Source: Planctomycetota bacterium (GTDB taxonomy: Bacteria; Planctomycetota; Phycisphaerae; Phycisphaerales; UBA1924). Taken from it: a stretch of 47,385 nt of DNA. Under the pieces are notes generated by a model. The model was given only the letters and a program-made list of their open reading frames with translations. It did no database searches and was not told the origin of the DNA. Below are positions 16,272 through 24,125 of the stretch, piece after piece; position 1 is the stretch's first letter, and each line of letters starts with the position of its first letter. The position numbers were made by a program, and so were the translations under genes. The DNA lies in NCBI GenBank assembly GCA_030950285.1, contig JAUZRR010000023.1, forward strand, positions 1-47,385, in the 5' to 3' direction.

Positions 16272-17117
16272 CTATTCCTCGGCGTCCGGGGCTCTTTCGC
16301 CGAAGATCGCCGAGCCGATACGAACGACGTTTGCGCCCTCTTCGATGGCGATCTCGAAATCGTTTGTCATCCCCATGGAGAGGATGTTGCAGCGGGAGTC
16401 GATGCCGCTGCGTTTCTGGGCTTCTTCGAAGAGTTCACGACAGCGAGCGAACGCGGCACGAGCCTGGCTGTGGTCGTCGGTGTTGGCTGCCATGGTCATC
16501 AGTCCCCGAACGCGGACGTTGACCATGGTGTCGATCTGTTCACAGAGCGGGATGGCGGCCCCGATCGGGCAGCCGAACTTTTGCGCTTCGAGCGAACAGT
16601 TGACCTGCACGAGGACATCCACGGGCTTGTTGCGGCGGACCGCGATCTGCTGAATCTCCTCGGCCAGGCGGAGTGAATCGACCGAGTGGATGAGCTTGCA
16701 GAACTCGGTGACCTTGCGGACCTTGTTGCGCTGGAGGTGGCCGATCATGTGCCAGCGGACGGCGTCGGGCATGCTGCCGGGGGTCTGGCCGTTGAGGGCG
16801 TCGGCGGGCGCTTTGGCGGTGGGGAGCGGCTGTTCTGCTTTGCTGCTGGGGTGGAGGCGGAGGCGGTCGAGGTATTCCTGGACCATCGCGGCGCGCTGGA
16901 CGAACTGCTGGACGCGGTTTTCGCCGAGGTCGCGGTGCCCGAGCTCGAGGATCTCGCAGACCTGCTCGGGCTCGGCGTTCTTGGTGACCGCGACGAGGAT
17001 GATGTCCTCGGGGCGTCGGCCCGAGCGTCTGGAGGCGTCGGCAACACGCTGGCAGGTCTGGGCGTAGCGTTCGGCGAGGGTGTCGGGCGTGGCGGTGTGG
17101 GCGGCGCTTCCGTGCAT
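16272..17117 (-). CDS. yggS: YggS/PROSC family PLP-binding protein
   Basis: The 281-aa protein carries the PLP Lys in ILVAVTKNAEPEQV, then LGENRVQQ, WHMIGHLQRNKV, LIHSVDSLRLAEEI, LMTMAAN and the C-terminal LSMGMTNDFEIAI with VRIGSAIFGER. These are the complete YggS signature. Members act as cytoplasmic pyridoxal-phosphate carriers that keep vitamin B6 and amino-acid pools in balance and show no clear enzymatic activity. A segment of about 35 residues between the second and third blocks (HPSSKAEQPLPTAKAPADAL) is longer than usual. Confidence 0.93.
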   Translation of the reverse strand: MHGSAAHTATPDTLAERYAQTCQRVADASRRSGRRPEDIILVAVTKNAEPEQVCEILELGHRDLGENRVQQFVQRAAMVQEYLDRLRLHPSSKAEQPLPTAKAPADALNGQTPGSMPDAVRWHMIGHLQRNKVRKVTEFCKLIHSVDSLRLAEEIQQIAVRRNKPVDVLVQVNCSLEAQKFGCPIGAAIPLCEQIDTMVNVRVRGLMTMAANTDDHSQARAAFARCRELFEEAQKRSGIDSRCNILSMGMTNDFEIAIEEGANVVRIGSAIFGERAPDAEE

Positions 17118-17244
17118 GGTCTTGGTGTCCTGCGAGTGCGGCTCCGCCGCGTCAGTGGTTGGTGTTCACCCGGAGCATACCGCGTCGGGGGGCGGCGGGT
17201 TCGACGGTGGGCTCGGCGGGGGGCTCGGGGGGGGCTCGGGCGGC

Positions 17245-18360
17245 TCAGGCGGGGGCGTCGCCGAAGCTGGTGTACACGCTGCGGGCAGCAGCGATGAGCG
17301 GGTGGCCGAGGGGGACCAGGCGTTGCGTGCCAGCGGCTTCGTTGATATCGATATCCGTGAGGCGGCCCTCTTGCATGACGACCAGGCGGTTGCGTTTGCC
17401 CGCCAGGAGGAGCTGCATCGCGTGGTGGCCGAACTGGGTGGCGAGGATGCGGTCGGCGGCGGTGGGGGTGCCGCCGCGCTGGACGTGCCCGAGCACGACG
17501 TAGCGTGATTCGATGCCGGTGCGGTTTTCGACCGCTTCGGCGAGCCATCTGGCAACGCCGCCCAGGCGGATGGGGTCGGGGCTGTTCTCGACGACGCGGT
17601 CGATGATCTGCGTGCCGCCCTCTGGCCGAGCACCCTCGGAGGCGACGATGATGCTGAAGCGTTTGCCGAGTCGGGAGCGGAGCTTGACGACGCGGGCGAT
17701 CTCGTCGAGCGAGAAGGGAATCTCGGGGATGAGGATCACGTCGCTGCCCGAAGCGAGCCCGGCGTGGAGGGCGAGCCACCCGGCGTTGCGCCCCATGACC
17801 TCGACCGCCATGACGCGGTGGTGACTGGCGGCGGTGGTGTGGACACGGTCGAGAGCTTCGACAGCGGTCTGGACCGCGGTGAGGAACCCGAAGGTGATGT
17901 CCGAGCCGTGGAGGTCGTTGTCGATGGTTTTGGGGACCCCGATGCAGTTGATGCCGCGTTGGACGAAGGGGTTGGCGCAGGTCATGGTGCCGTCGCCGCC
18001 GACGACGACGAGGGCGTCGATGGCGTGGGTGTCGAGTATTTCGAGGCACTGTTCGGTGCGGTCCTCGTAGACCCATGAGCCGTCAGGATTCTGCTTGCAT
18101 GGGTAGTGGGCGGGGTCGGCCTTGTTGGAGGCCCCGAGGATGGTGCCGCCGTGGGTGAGGATATTGGAGACGTCGGGGAGGGTGAGTTGGCGGGTGCGGT
18201 TTTCGATGAGTCCCTGGAAGCCGTCCTCGAACCCGACGACCGCGATGTCGTGGAAGATCGCCTCTTTGACGACGGCTCTGATGACGGCGTTGAGTCCCGG
18301 GCAGTCGCCGCCTCCGGTGAGGAGGCCGATGCGGGAGGGGGGGGAGAGGGGTGGTGGCAT
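17245..18360 (-). CDS. pfkA: 6-phosphofructokinase
   Basis: The 371-aa protein has GLLTGGGDCPGLNAVIRAVV at 12-31, VVGGDGTMTCANPF at 119-132 and GVPKTIDNDLHGSDITFGF from 141, then VMGRNAGWLAL and LGHVQRGGTPTAADR. It phosphorylates fructose 6-phosphate in glycolysis. The GGDGT Gly is the residue that usually goes with ATP as donor, whereas the Lys of PKTIDND is the residue usually found in pyrophosphate-dependent enzymes. This places it in the mixed group, and the phosphoryl donor cannot be settled by eye. A PPi-linked membrane pump (hppA) lies 12 kb away, which makes the donor question relevant. Confidence 0.9.
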   Translation of the reverse strand: MPPPLSPPSRIGLLTGGGDCPGLNAVIRAVVKEAIFHDIAVVGFEDGFQGLIENRTRQLTLPDVSNILTHGGTILGASNKADPAHYPCKQNPDGSWVYEDRTEQCLEILDTHAIDALVVVGGDGTMTCANPFVQRGINCIGVPKTIDNDLHGSDITFGFLTAVQTAVEALDRVHTTAASHHRVMAVEVMGRNAGWLALHAGLASGSDVILIPEIPFSLDEIARVVKLRSRLGKRFSIIVASEGARPEGGTQIIDRVVENSPDPIRLGGVARWLAEAVENRTGIESRYVVLGHVQRGGTPTAADRILATQFGHHAMQLLLAGKRNRLVVMQEGRLTDIDINEAAGTQRLVPLGHPLIAAARSVYTSFGDAPA

Positions 18361-18557
18361 TGGGGATGGTATGGGTATGGGTGGGGACGTGGTTGGTGGG
18401 GGAGAGGGGGGCTCGCGTGCGCTTTGGGAAGGGCTCCTCGCTTGCGCTTCGGGCTCGGTTTGGTGTCGGGCTTTGTTGGTGATTTGTGCAATGTGGGGGG
18501 GTGGGGTGCCGTTATGCTGTGGTATACCGCCACGCGGTTGTGGCAGGAGGCTGGTTT

Positions 18558-19358
18558 ATGCGCGGGAAAGACGTGATTGTGCTGACCGTTTTCGGGCTCG
18601 CAGCGGCGGCCGGGGCGGGGGTGTGGGTGATGGGCGGGGGCGATGGGGAGCCTGCGCCGGCTGAGGAGGTGGTGGCGATGGATGCGCCCGAGCCCGAGGC
18701 GATCGAGCGGCCGGTGCGGGAGCGGCGGGAGCGGCGGGTTCGCCCGCCGCGTGAGCCCGCGGCGGTGGTCGAAGTTGCGCCCGAGCCCGAGGCTGATGAG
18801 GTGCGCGAGCCTCGGCGAGAGAGCGGGCGTCGACAGCGTGGGGAGCGGGGCGGGCGGGGGTTCGACCGCGAGGCGATGATGAAACGGTTTGACAAGGACG
18901 GGGACGGCGAGCTGAGCGAGGAAGAACGGGCAGAGCTGCGCAAAGAGATGGGCAACCGGGGCGGGAACGACGTGCGGCAACTGATGATGCGGCGGTTTGA
19001 CGCCGACGGCAACGGCGAGCTGAGCGACCAGGAACGCGAGGTGGCGCGGACGGAGTTCAGAGCGATCCGCGAGCAGATCCAGGCGCGGGTGGTGCCGCAG
19101 TACGACCTGGACGGCGACGGGGAGCTCAACGAGGAGGAACGCGCAGCAGCGCGGCCGGCGTATCGGGCAGAGTTCGAGCGGGTGCGCGCGTTCGCGATGC
19201 TCGACGAGGACGGGTCGGGCGATGTCAGCACGCTGGAACTGGCCAAGGCGCTCCTGGCGGTGGGCGAAGGCTCGGACACCATGGACCTGAACCGGGACGG
19301 GACGATCGACCACGAAGACGCGACCTACGCAACCGAGGTGGCGACCGAGGGCGGCTGA
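18558..19358 (+). CDS. Membrane-anchored or secreted EF-hand protein
   Basis: The 266-aa product starts at an ATG with AGGAGG seven bases upstream. Residues 1-27 are a signal/anchor segment (VIVLTVFGLAAAAGAGVWVM), followed by an Arg/Glu/Pro-rich linker (about 30-105). Five calcium-loop sequences follow: DKDGDGELSEEE, DADGNGELSDQE, DLDGDGELNEEE, DEDGSGDVSTLE and the looser DLNRDGTIDHED. The last lacks the usual Asp at loop position 3. It probably binds calcium outside the cytoplasmic membrane; the partner is unknown. A terminator follows within 30 bases. Confidence 0.88.
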   Translation: MRGKDVIVLTVFGLAAAAGAGVWVMGGGDGEPAPAEEVVAMDAPEPEAIERPVRERRERRVRPPREPAAVVEVAPEPEADEVREPRRESGRRQRGERGGRGFDREAMMKRFDKDGDGELSEEERAELRKEMGNRGGNDVRQLMMRRFDADGNGELSDQEREVARTEFRAIREQIQARVVPQYDLDGDGELNEEERAAARPAYRAEFERVRAFAMLDEDGSGDVSTLELAKALLAVGEGSDTMDLNRDGTIDHEDATYATEVATEGG

Positions 19359-19385
19359 ATCGCGGTTGAACGAGTTTTTCCTTGT

Positions 19386-19428
19386 GGGCACGCCCGAACC
19401 TTTGAGGGGGACGGGCGTGCCCTTTTTT
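19386..19428 (+). terminator. Rho-independent terminator after the EF-hand gene
   Basis: Stem GGGCACGCCCG/CGGGCGTGCCC with a 15-base loop is followed by TTTTTT. Confidence 0.85.
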
Positions 19429-19449
19429 GGTTCTTCCGTATACGCAGGA

Positions 19450-20220
19450 TCAGTCGGGGAGGAGTTCGTCGTCCTCTTCTTCACTGAAGTAACGCAGGTG
19501 CGTGTCCACGGTAGCGCGGGTGACCACGATGCCGTCGTTGACTTCGTCACCGCCTTCGCCGTTGAACTCATTGTGGCGATAGATATTGGGGTCGCCCTGG
19601 GCCTTGAGCGAGTTGGTCTTTACGAACTCGGCGTGCATGTCGGTCCAGGCGAGGCATTGGCCGCGGCCTTGCCAGTTGGCGGAAAATGTCTTGCCGTTGG
19701 CGTAGTCGGCGCGGTCGCCGAGGAAGGCCCGGGAGAGGAAGTCTCGTCCGAACTTGGGGTCCGGATCGTAGGAGAATGAGTTGGCCCATGTGACGCGGGA
19801 GATGTTGGCAGGCGTGATGAATGTTGTTGTTTCGATCGGCAGACCATCGAGCAGAGCAAAGGCAGGCCGGTTGGGGTTGTTGATGCGGAAGTCGGTGGCG
19901 GGCTCGTCGGTGGTATTTGGATTGACAAAAGCCTCAAACGGGATGGTGTTGTACTCGGCGAGGATTTCAAGACCAAGGAAGGCCTTGCCCTCGTCCGCAT
20001 CAGCGATGGGGGCTTGGTCGCCATGGTCCATGGCATAAATCGTGGTGCCGATGGCAAGGTCTCGGAGCCCTGCGAGGGTGACAGTGACACGTGCCGATTG
20101 CCGGGCCTTGCCGAGCGCGGGCAGGAGGATGCCGATGAGCAGCGCGATGATCGCGATAACGACGAGCAGTTCGACGAGTGTAAACGCGCGCGGCATGCGC
20201 GCAGGACATGTGATGGGCAT
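19450..20220 (-). CDS. Type II secretion/pilin-like protein with prepilin N-terminal methylation motif
   Basis: The 256-aa protein begins MPITCPARMPRAFTLVELLV and continues VIAIIALLIGILLPAL, the class III signal of pseudopilins, with Ala instead of Gly before the Phe, as is frequent in planctomycetes. The hydrophobic helix is processed by a prepilin peptidase and drives assembly. The C-terminal part lacks Cys pairs and resembles the numerous planctomycete H-X9-DG-like pseudopilins only loosely (WTDMHAEFVKTNS). It ends in an acidic SEEEDDELLPD. The ATG at 20220 is the only start that places the signal near the N-terminus. Confidence 0.88.
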   Translation of the reverse strand: MPITCPARMPRAFTLVELLVVIAIIALLIGILLPALGKARQSARVTVTLAGLRDLAIGTTIYAMDHGDQAPIADADEGKAFLGLEILAEYNTIPFEAFVNPNTTDEPATDFRINNPNRPAFALLDGLPIETTTFITPANISRVTWANSFSYDPDPKFGRDFLSRAFLGDRADYANGKTFSANWQGRGQCLAWTDMHAEFVKTNSLKAQGDPNIYRHNEFNGEGGDEVNDGIVVTRATVDTHLRYFSEEEDDELLPD

Positions 20221-20305
20221 AGTTGTTCCCTTTGGTGTTGGAATGCACGGCACACGCACCGCGGCTGGCGCGGCTTGTGTATGTAGTATTGAGATGGAGT
20301 GGGTG

Positions 20306-20599
20306 CTAGTTGCTGCTGGGCGGGGACCGCGCCCTAGCGGTGAGTGACTGCGGGGCGGGTAGTCTGGCCGCTGGAGTTGGACCGACCTGTCCGCAGGCGC
20401 GTGTGAGGAGAATCGTGTCGGGAGATGGTTGGGAGATGCGGTCTGCGCTGGAGGCGATGATGCAGGTCGGACAGGTCTCGTGTCCGGCTTTATCCTCGTG
20501 GTGGTGCCAGAGGTGGCTGGAGACAAGAGCGGCATGGCCCAGCAGGCAGCACGCGACGACAAAGTACCGGACCCGGATAGCTGTGCTAACGGTTGCCAT
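20306..20599 (-). CDS. Small secreted protein with CPTC motif (DUF2946-like)
   Basis: The 97-aa frame starts with a hydrophobic segment (RYFVVACCLLGHAALVSSHL), then HHHEDKAGHETCPTCIIASS. A His-rich stretch next to a CP-x-C pair is seen in DUF2946-type small proteins and could bind metal. The rest is low complexity. It is divergent from the DUF58 gene, 61 bases away. Being short and GC-rich it could be spurious, but the signal segment plus CPTC supports it. Confidence 0.5.
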   Translation of the reverse strand: MATVSTAIRVRYFVVACCLLGHAALVSSHLWHHHEDKAGHETCPTCIIASSADRISQPSPDTILLTRACGQVGPTPAARLPAPQSLTARARSPPSSN

Positions 20600-20660
20600 G
20601 GCTGTGGATAGTACGCCGCGGTGGGAACGCCGGATCGGTCTGGCGTGTACATTAGTACCT

Positions 20661-21707
20661 ATGAGCGACGCAACGCCCGACAACACGACGCCGGACCCGG
20701 CTGCGCGCGATGTTTCGGCAGCAGCAGCTGCGCGGCTTCCCGAAGAGGACGCGGCGCTGTATCTGCACCCGCAGACGCTGGCGAGGCTCAAGACCTTCGA
20801 GCTGCGGGCGAAGATGATCGTCGAGGGGGTCAGGAGCGGGCAGCACCGGTCGCCCTACCACGGGTTCAGCGTCGAGTTTGCCCAGCACCGGCCGTACGTG
20901 GCGGGGGATGACATCCGCCACCTGGACTGGAAGGTGTACGGCCGTTCCGACAAGCTGCAACTCAAGCAGTATCAGCAAGAGACCAACCTCGACCTGCTGG
21001 TGCTCGTGGACGCGTCGGGGTCGATGGACTTTGGCTCGCGGAGTTTCGCCGAGGCGTCCGGGCAGGGCAGAACCAGGAGCCTCGACGAGCGCGACTACTG
21101 GAGCAAGTACGACCACGCCACGGCACTCGCCGCGGCGCTGAGCTATATCACCCTTCGCCAGCGGGACCGGGTGGGGCTTGTGGTGTTTGCCGATGAGGTC
21201 AAGGCGATGCTGGGGCGGACCGGTTCGATGGGGGCGTGGCGGCAGGTGGTCGGGGCGCTCTCGACCCAGCCGGTGACTGCGCCGACGGACCTTGGACGGG
21301 TGATCGACCAGGTGCTGGCACGGGTGACCAACCGGTGTCTGATCGCGCTGGTGAGCGATTTCTTCGAGGATGGGAACCAGATCAGAGCAGCGTTTGCGCA
21401 GGTCAAGCACAGAGGGCACGACCTGATCGCGTTTCAGGTGCTGGATCAGGCCGAGCGCAGCTTTGACTTTGCGGATGCTGCGCCGTTTGAGGGGCTCGAA
21501 GGGGAGGGGCGGTTGCGGGTTGATCCGCGGTCGATCCGGGCGGCGTACTGCAAAGCGATCGAGTCGCACATCGAGGCGGTGGAGAAGATCGCGCGGGGGT
21601 TCGGGTTTGATTACCAGATGGTGGACACGCACAAGTGGCTGGGGCCTTCGATCGCGGCGTTTGTCGCCAGGCGGAACGCAAGGATCAAACGGAGCAAGTA
21701 TGGGTGA
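20661..21707 (+). CDS. DUF58 domain protein (MoxR-associated)
   Basis: The 348-aa protein contains the DUF58 signature GQHRSPYHGFSVEFAQHRPY followed by DIRHLDWKVYGRSDKL, and then a von Willebrand A-like fold with the metal site VLVDASGSMDFG. DUF58 proteins work with MoxR AAA+ ATPases and BatA/vWA membrane proteins, probably as chaperone-like assemblies at the membrane. The ATG at 20661 gives a short acidic/Ala-rich lead. It heads a three-gene plus-strand cluster with the next two genes; no MoxR gene lies next to it in this window. Confidence 0.92.
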   Translation: MSDATPDNTTPDPAARDVSAAAAARLPEEDAALYLHPQTLARLKTFELRAKMIVEGVRSGQHRSPYHGFSVEFAQHRPYVAGDDIRHLDWKVYGRSDKLQLKQYQQETNLDLLVLVDASGSMDFGSRSFAEASGQGRTRSLDERDYWSKYDHATALAAALSYITLRQRDRVGLVVFADEVKAMLGRTGSMGAWRQVVGALSTQPVTAPTDLGRVIDQVLARVTNRCLIALVSDFFEDGNQIRAAFAQVKHRGHDLIAFQVLDQAERSFDFADAAPFEGLEGEGRLRVDPRSIRAAYCKAIESHIEAVEKIARGFGFDYQMVDTHKWLGPSIAAFVARRNARIKRSKYG

Positions 21708-21740
21708 GGTTGTTCGTATGGATGGGACGCTGCCGGCGTG

Positions 21741-24125
21741 ATGTTCCTGCACCCTATTTTGCTGGGGGTTGGCATTGCGTGCGTGTCGCTGCCGATTGCG
21801 ATTCACTTTCTGATGCGCAGGCGGCGGAAGCCGATCCGCTGGGCGGCGATGCGGTTTATTCAGGAGGCGTACCGGCAGCAGCGACGTCGGCTGCGGCTTG
21901 AGCAGTGGCTGTTGCTCGCGGCGCGGTGTGTGCTGATCGTGCTGATCGCGGTGGGAGTGGCGCGGCCGATGTTCGGCGGCGGGGCTGCTGCGGGCGGCGG
22001 GGGGTCGCGGGAGGTGTATCTGCTGGTGGACACGGGGATCGCGTCGGCGACGGTTGCCGATGGCGGGGGCGGGGGTGATGGAGTTGGTGCGAGTGATCTC
22101 GAGCGTTCGGTCGAGCGGGCGTTGGAGATGCTGCGCGGGCTTGACGCGGGGCGGGGAGACCGGGCGGCGTTGATTGCCCTGGGCGGGCCGGCGCGGGGGG
22201 TGGTGCTGCCGGCAACGGCCGACCTGGCGCTGGTCGAGCGGAGGCTGCGCGGGCTTGTGGCGATCGACAGCGGGATGGACCTGGAAGGCGGGCTTGAACT
22301 GGTGCCCGAGGTTGACGGGGACAGCGACGACGCGCGGGCGCAGCGGGTGGTCGCGGTGTTCTCAGCATTCCGAGAAGGCAGCGTCGGCGGGCGGTCGGGC
22401 GCGGGTGTCGGCGCCTCGGCGGGGCTGCTCGGCGCGGAGTTGGTGGTCTCGCCGCCGACGGAGGGGGTGGTCGGGAACATCGGGCTGGCGGGGTTCGAGG
22501 CGTTGCGCCCGGTGGTGGTGACGGGCGCGGCGGGTGCGGGTGCGGGTGCGGGTGGTGGTGGTGGTGGTGGTGGTGGTGGGGGTGCGGTCGGGGCTTCGCA
22601 GGTGCGGGTCCGGCTGGTGCGCTCGGGTGTGGGGGTGGATATCGAGGGGCGGTCGGTGGTGCGGATCATGGCGGCGGGCGAGTCGGGGCTGCGCGAGGTC
22701 GGGGTGGCGACGGCGGCGTGGTCGGAGGGACAGGAGACCGCCGAGGTGCTGGTTGATGTGGACCTGTCGGCGGTGCGGGGCGGTGGTGAGAGGGGACGGG
22801 TGGTGCTGCGGGCTGAGCTCGAGCCGGACGGCAACGAGCGGGACAACACGGCGTGGGCGGTGATCGAGGTGCGCGAGCGGCTGCGGGTGGCGGTGGTGGG
22901 GACACGGCGGTTCGGGGCGAGGCCTCGGATCTCGGCGTTTGTGGCGAGCGACTGGTTCGGGCTTGCGCTCGGGCCGGGGGGCGGCGGCAGGAGCGGGCAG
23001 ATCGAGGTCGAGATTCTGGACGCCGCGCGGGTCGGGTCGGGAGCGCTGGCGGGGTTTGACGCGGTGGTGGTTGCCGAGCCGGGGCGGGTGCGGGCGGAGG
23101 GCTGGTCGGCGGTCGGCGAGTTTGCGCAGCGCGGCGGGACGGTGCTGGTCACGGCGTCGGCGACGCTGGGGGCGCAGCTGTGGACCGAGGAAGCGGGCGA
23201 GGCGTTGGGTGTGTCGTGGTCGATCGGGAGGGAGCCTGTCGAGCTCGAGGCGTCGGCCGGTGGGCTTCGGGCGCGGGCGGCAGGTGGGGCCGCGGCGGGG
23301 GATGATTTGTTGTGGTTTATCCGCGGCGAGTTGGACGAGCTGGCGCGGTCGGTGTCGGTGTCGCGGCTGTTGGAGGTCCAGGTTGAGGACGCGGGCGAGG
23401 TGGTGCTCGAGACCGAAGCCGGGCGGCCGGTGCTGGTGGTGTCGCGGCCGGGTGGTGGCGATGGGTTCGGCACGGTTCGGCGCGGGGTTGTGGCGCTCCT
23501 GGCGACGGCGGTTGATCTTGGCTGGACCGACCTGCCGGCAAGGCCGTTGATGGTGCCGATGGTGCAGGAGCTGGTGCGGTCGGGTGTCGGGGCCGATTCG
23601 TCGCAGCGTTCGGTGGTTGCCGGGGCACGGGCGTCGGTGCCGACGGGAGCGGTGGAGCTTTCGCGGTGGGGTGCGGGTGGGAGCGCGGCCGGCGTGGCGT
23701 CGGGCTCGGGCGTGGTGGTCGGTGTCGAAGCGGCGAGCGGGCGGACGCGGGAGCCGCTGCGCGAGGCCGGGGCGTATGTGGCGCTCGATGTCGAGGGCGC
23801 GTCGGTGGGCGCGGTGGCGGTGCAGCCGGACGCGGCAGCGGCGCGGGCCGGGGTGACGACGAGGGAGCGGGTGGCGATGTTGCTGGTGGGCAGCGGCGAG
23901 GCGGCGGCGGGTGGGGCGGGTGGGGCGGGCGGGGCGGGCGGGGTGTTGGCGTGGACCGACGGCGAGGCGGTGTCGGGCGATGGAGCGGGGGCGCGGGTGC
24001 GGAGTGATGTCCCCGGGCCGGGGCTGCTGCTGCTGCTGGCGGCGGTTGGCTTGGCGCTGGTCGAGCTGTGGCTGGCGCGGGTGGCGAGCCACGCGGCGGT
24101 GCCGACGGGGGGTGTTGCAGCGTGA
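21741..24125 (+). CDS. BatA-like membrane protein with degenerate vWA region
   Basis: The 794-aa protein begins MFLHPILLGVGIACVSLPIA and RKPIRWAAMRFIQEAYRQ, the BatA/aerotolerance N-terminal domain with two membrane helices (about 1-25 and 53-72). A vWA-like region follows (YLLVDTGIASATV), where the metal motif is not conserved. Further on are a beta-rich domain and a C-terminal membrane helix (GLLLLLAAVGLALVELWLAR). Poly-Gly expansions occur at about residues 255-285 and 720-735. The ATG at 21741 is taken; an in-frame GTG lies just before it. Its stop overlaps the next gene as GTGA. Confidence 0.88.
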   Translation: MFLHPILLGVGIACVSLPIAIHFLMRRRRKPIRWAAMRFIQEAYRQQRRRLRLEQWLLLAARCVLIVLIAVGVARPMFGGGAAAGGGGSREVYLLVDTGIASATVADGGGGGDGVGASDLERSVERALEMLRGLDAGRGDRAALIALGGPARGVVLPATADLALVERRLRGLVAIDSGMDLEGGLELVPEVDGDSDDARAQRVVAVFSAFREGSVGGRSGAGVGASAGLLGAELVVSPPTEGVVGNIGLAGFEALRPVVVTGAAGAGAGAGGGGGGGGGGGAVGASQVRVRLVRSGVGVDIEGRSVVRIMAAGESGLREVGVATAAWSEGQETAEVLVDVDLSAVRGGGERGRVVLRAELEPDGNERDNTAWAVIEVRERLRVAVVGTRRFGARPRISAFVASDWFGLALGPGGGGRSGQIEVEILDAARVGSGALAGFDAVVVAEPGRVRAEGWSAVGEFAQRGGTVLVTASATLGAQLWTEEAGEALGVSWSIGREPVELEASAGGLRARAAGGAAAGDDLLWFIRGELDELARSVSVSRLLEVQVEDAGEVVLETEAGRPVLVVSRPGGGDGFGTVRRGVVALLATAVDLGWTDLPARPLMVPMVQELVRSGVGADSSQRSVVAGARASVPTGAVELSRWGAGGSAAGVASGSGVVVGVEAASGRTREPLREAGAYVALDVEGASVGAVAVQPDAAAARAGVTTRERVAMLLVGSGEAAAGGAGGAGGAGGVLAWTDGEAVSGDGAGARVRSDVPGPGLLLLLAAVGLALVELWLARVASHAAVPTGGVAA

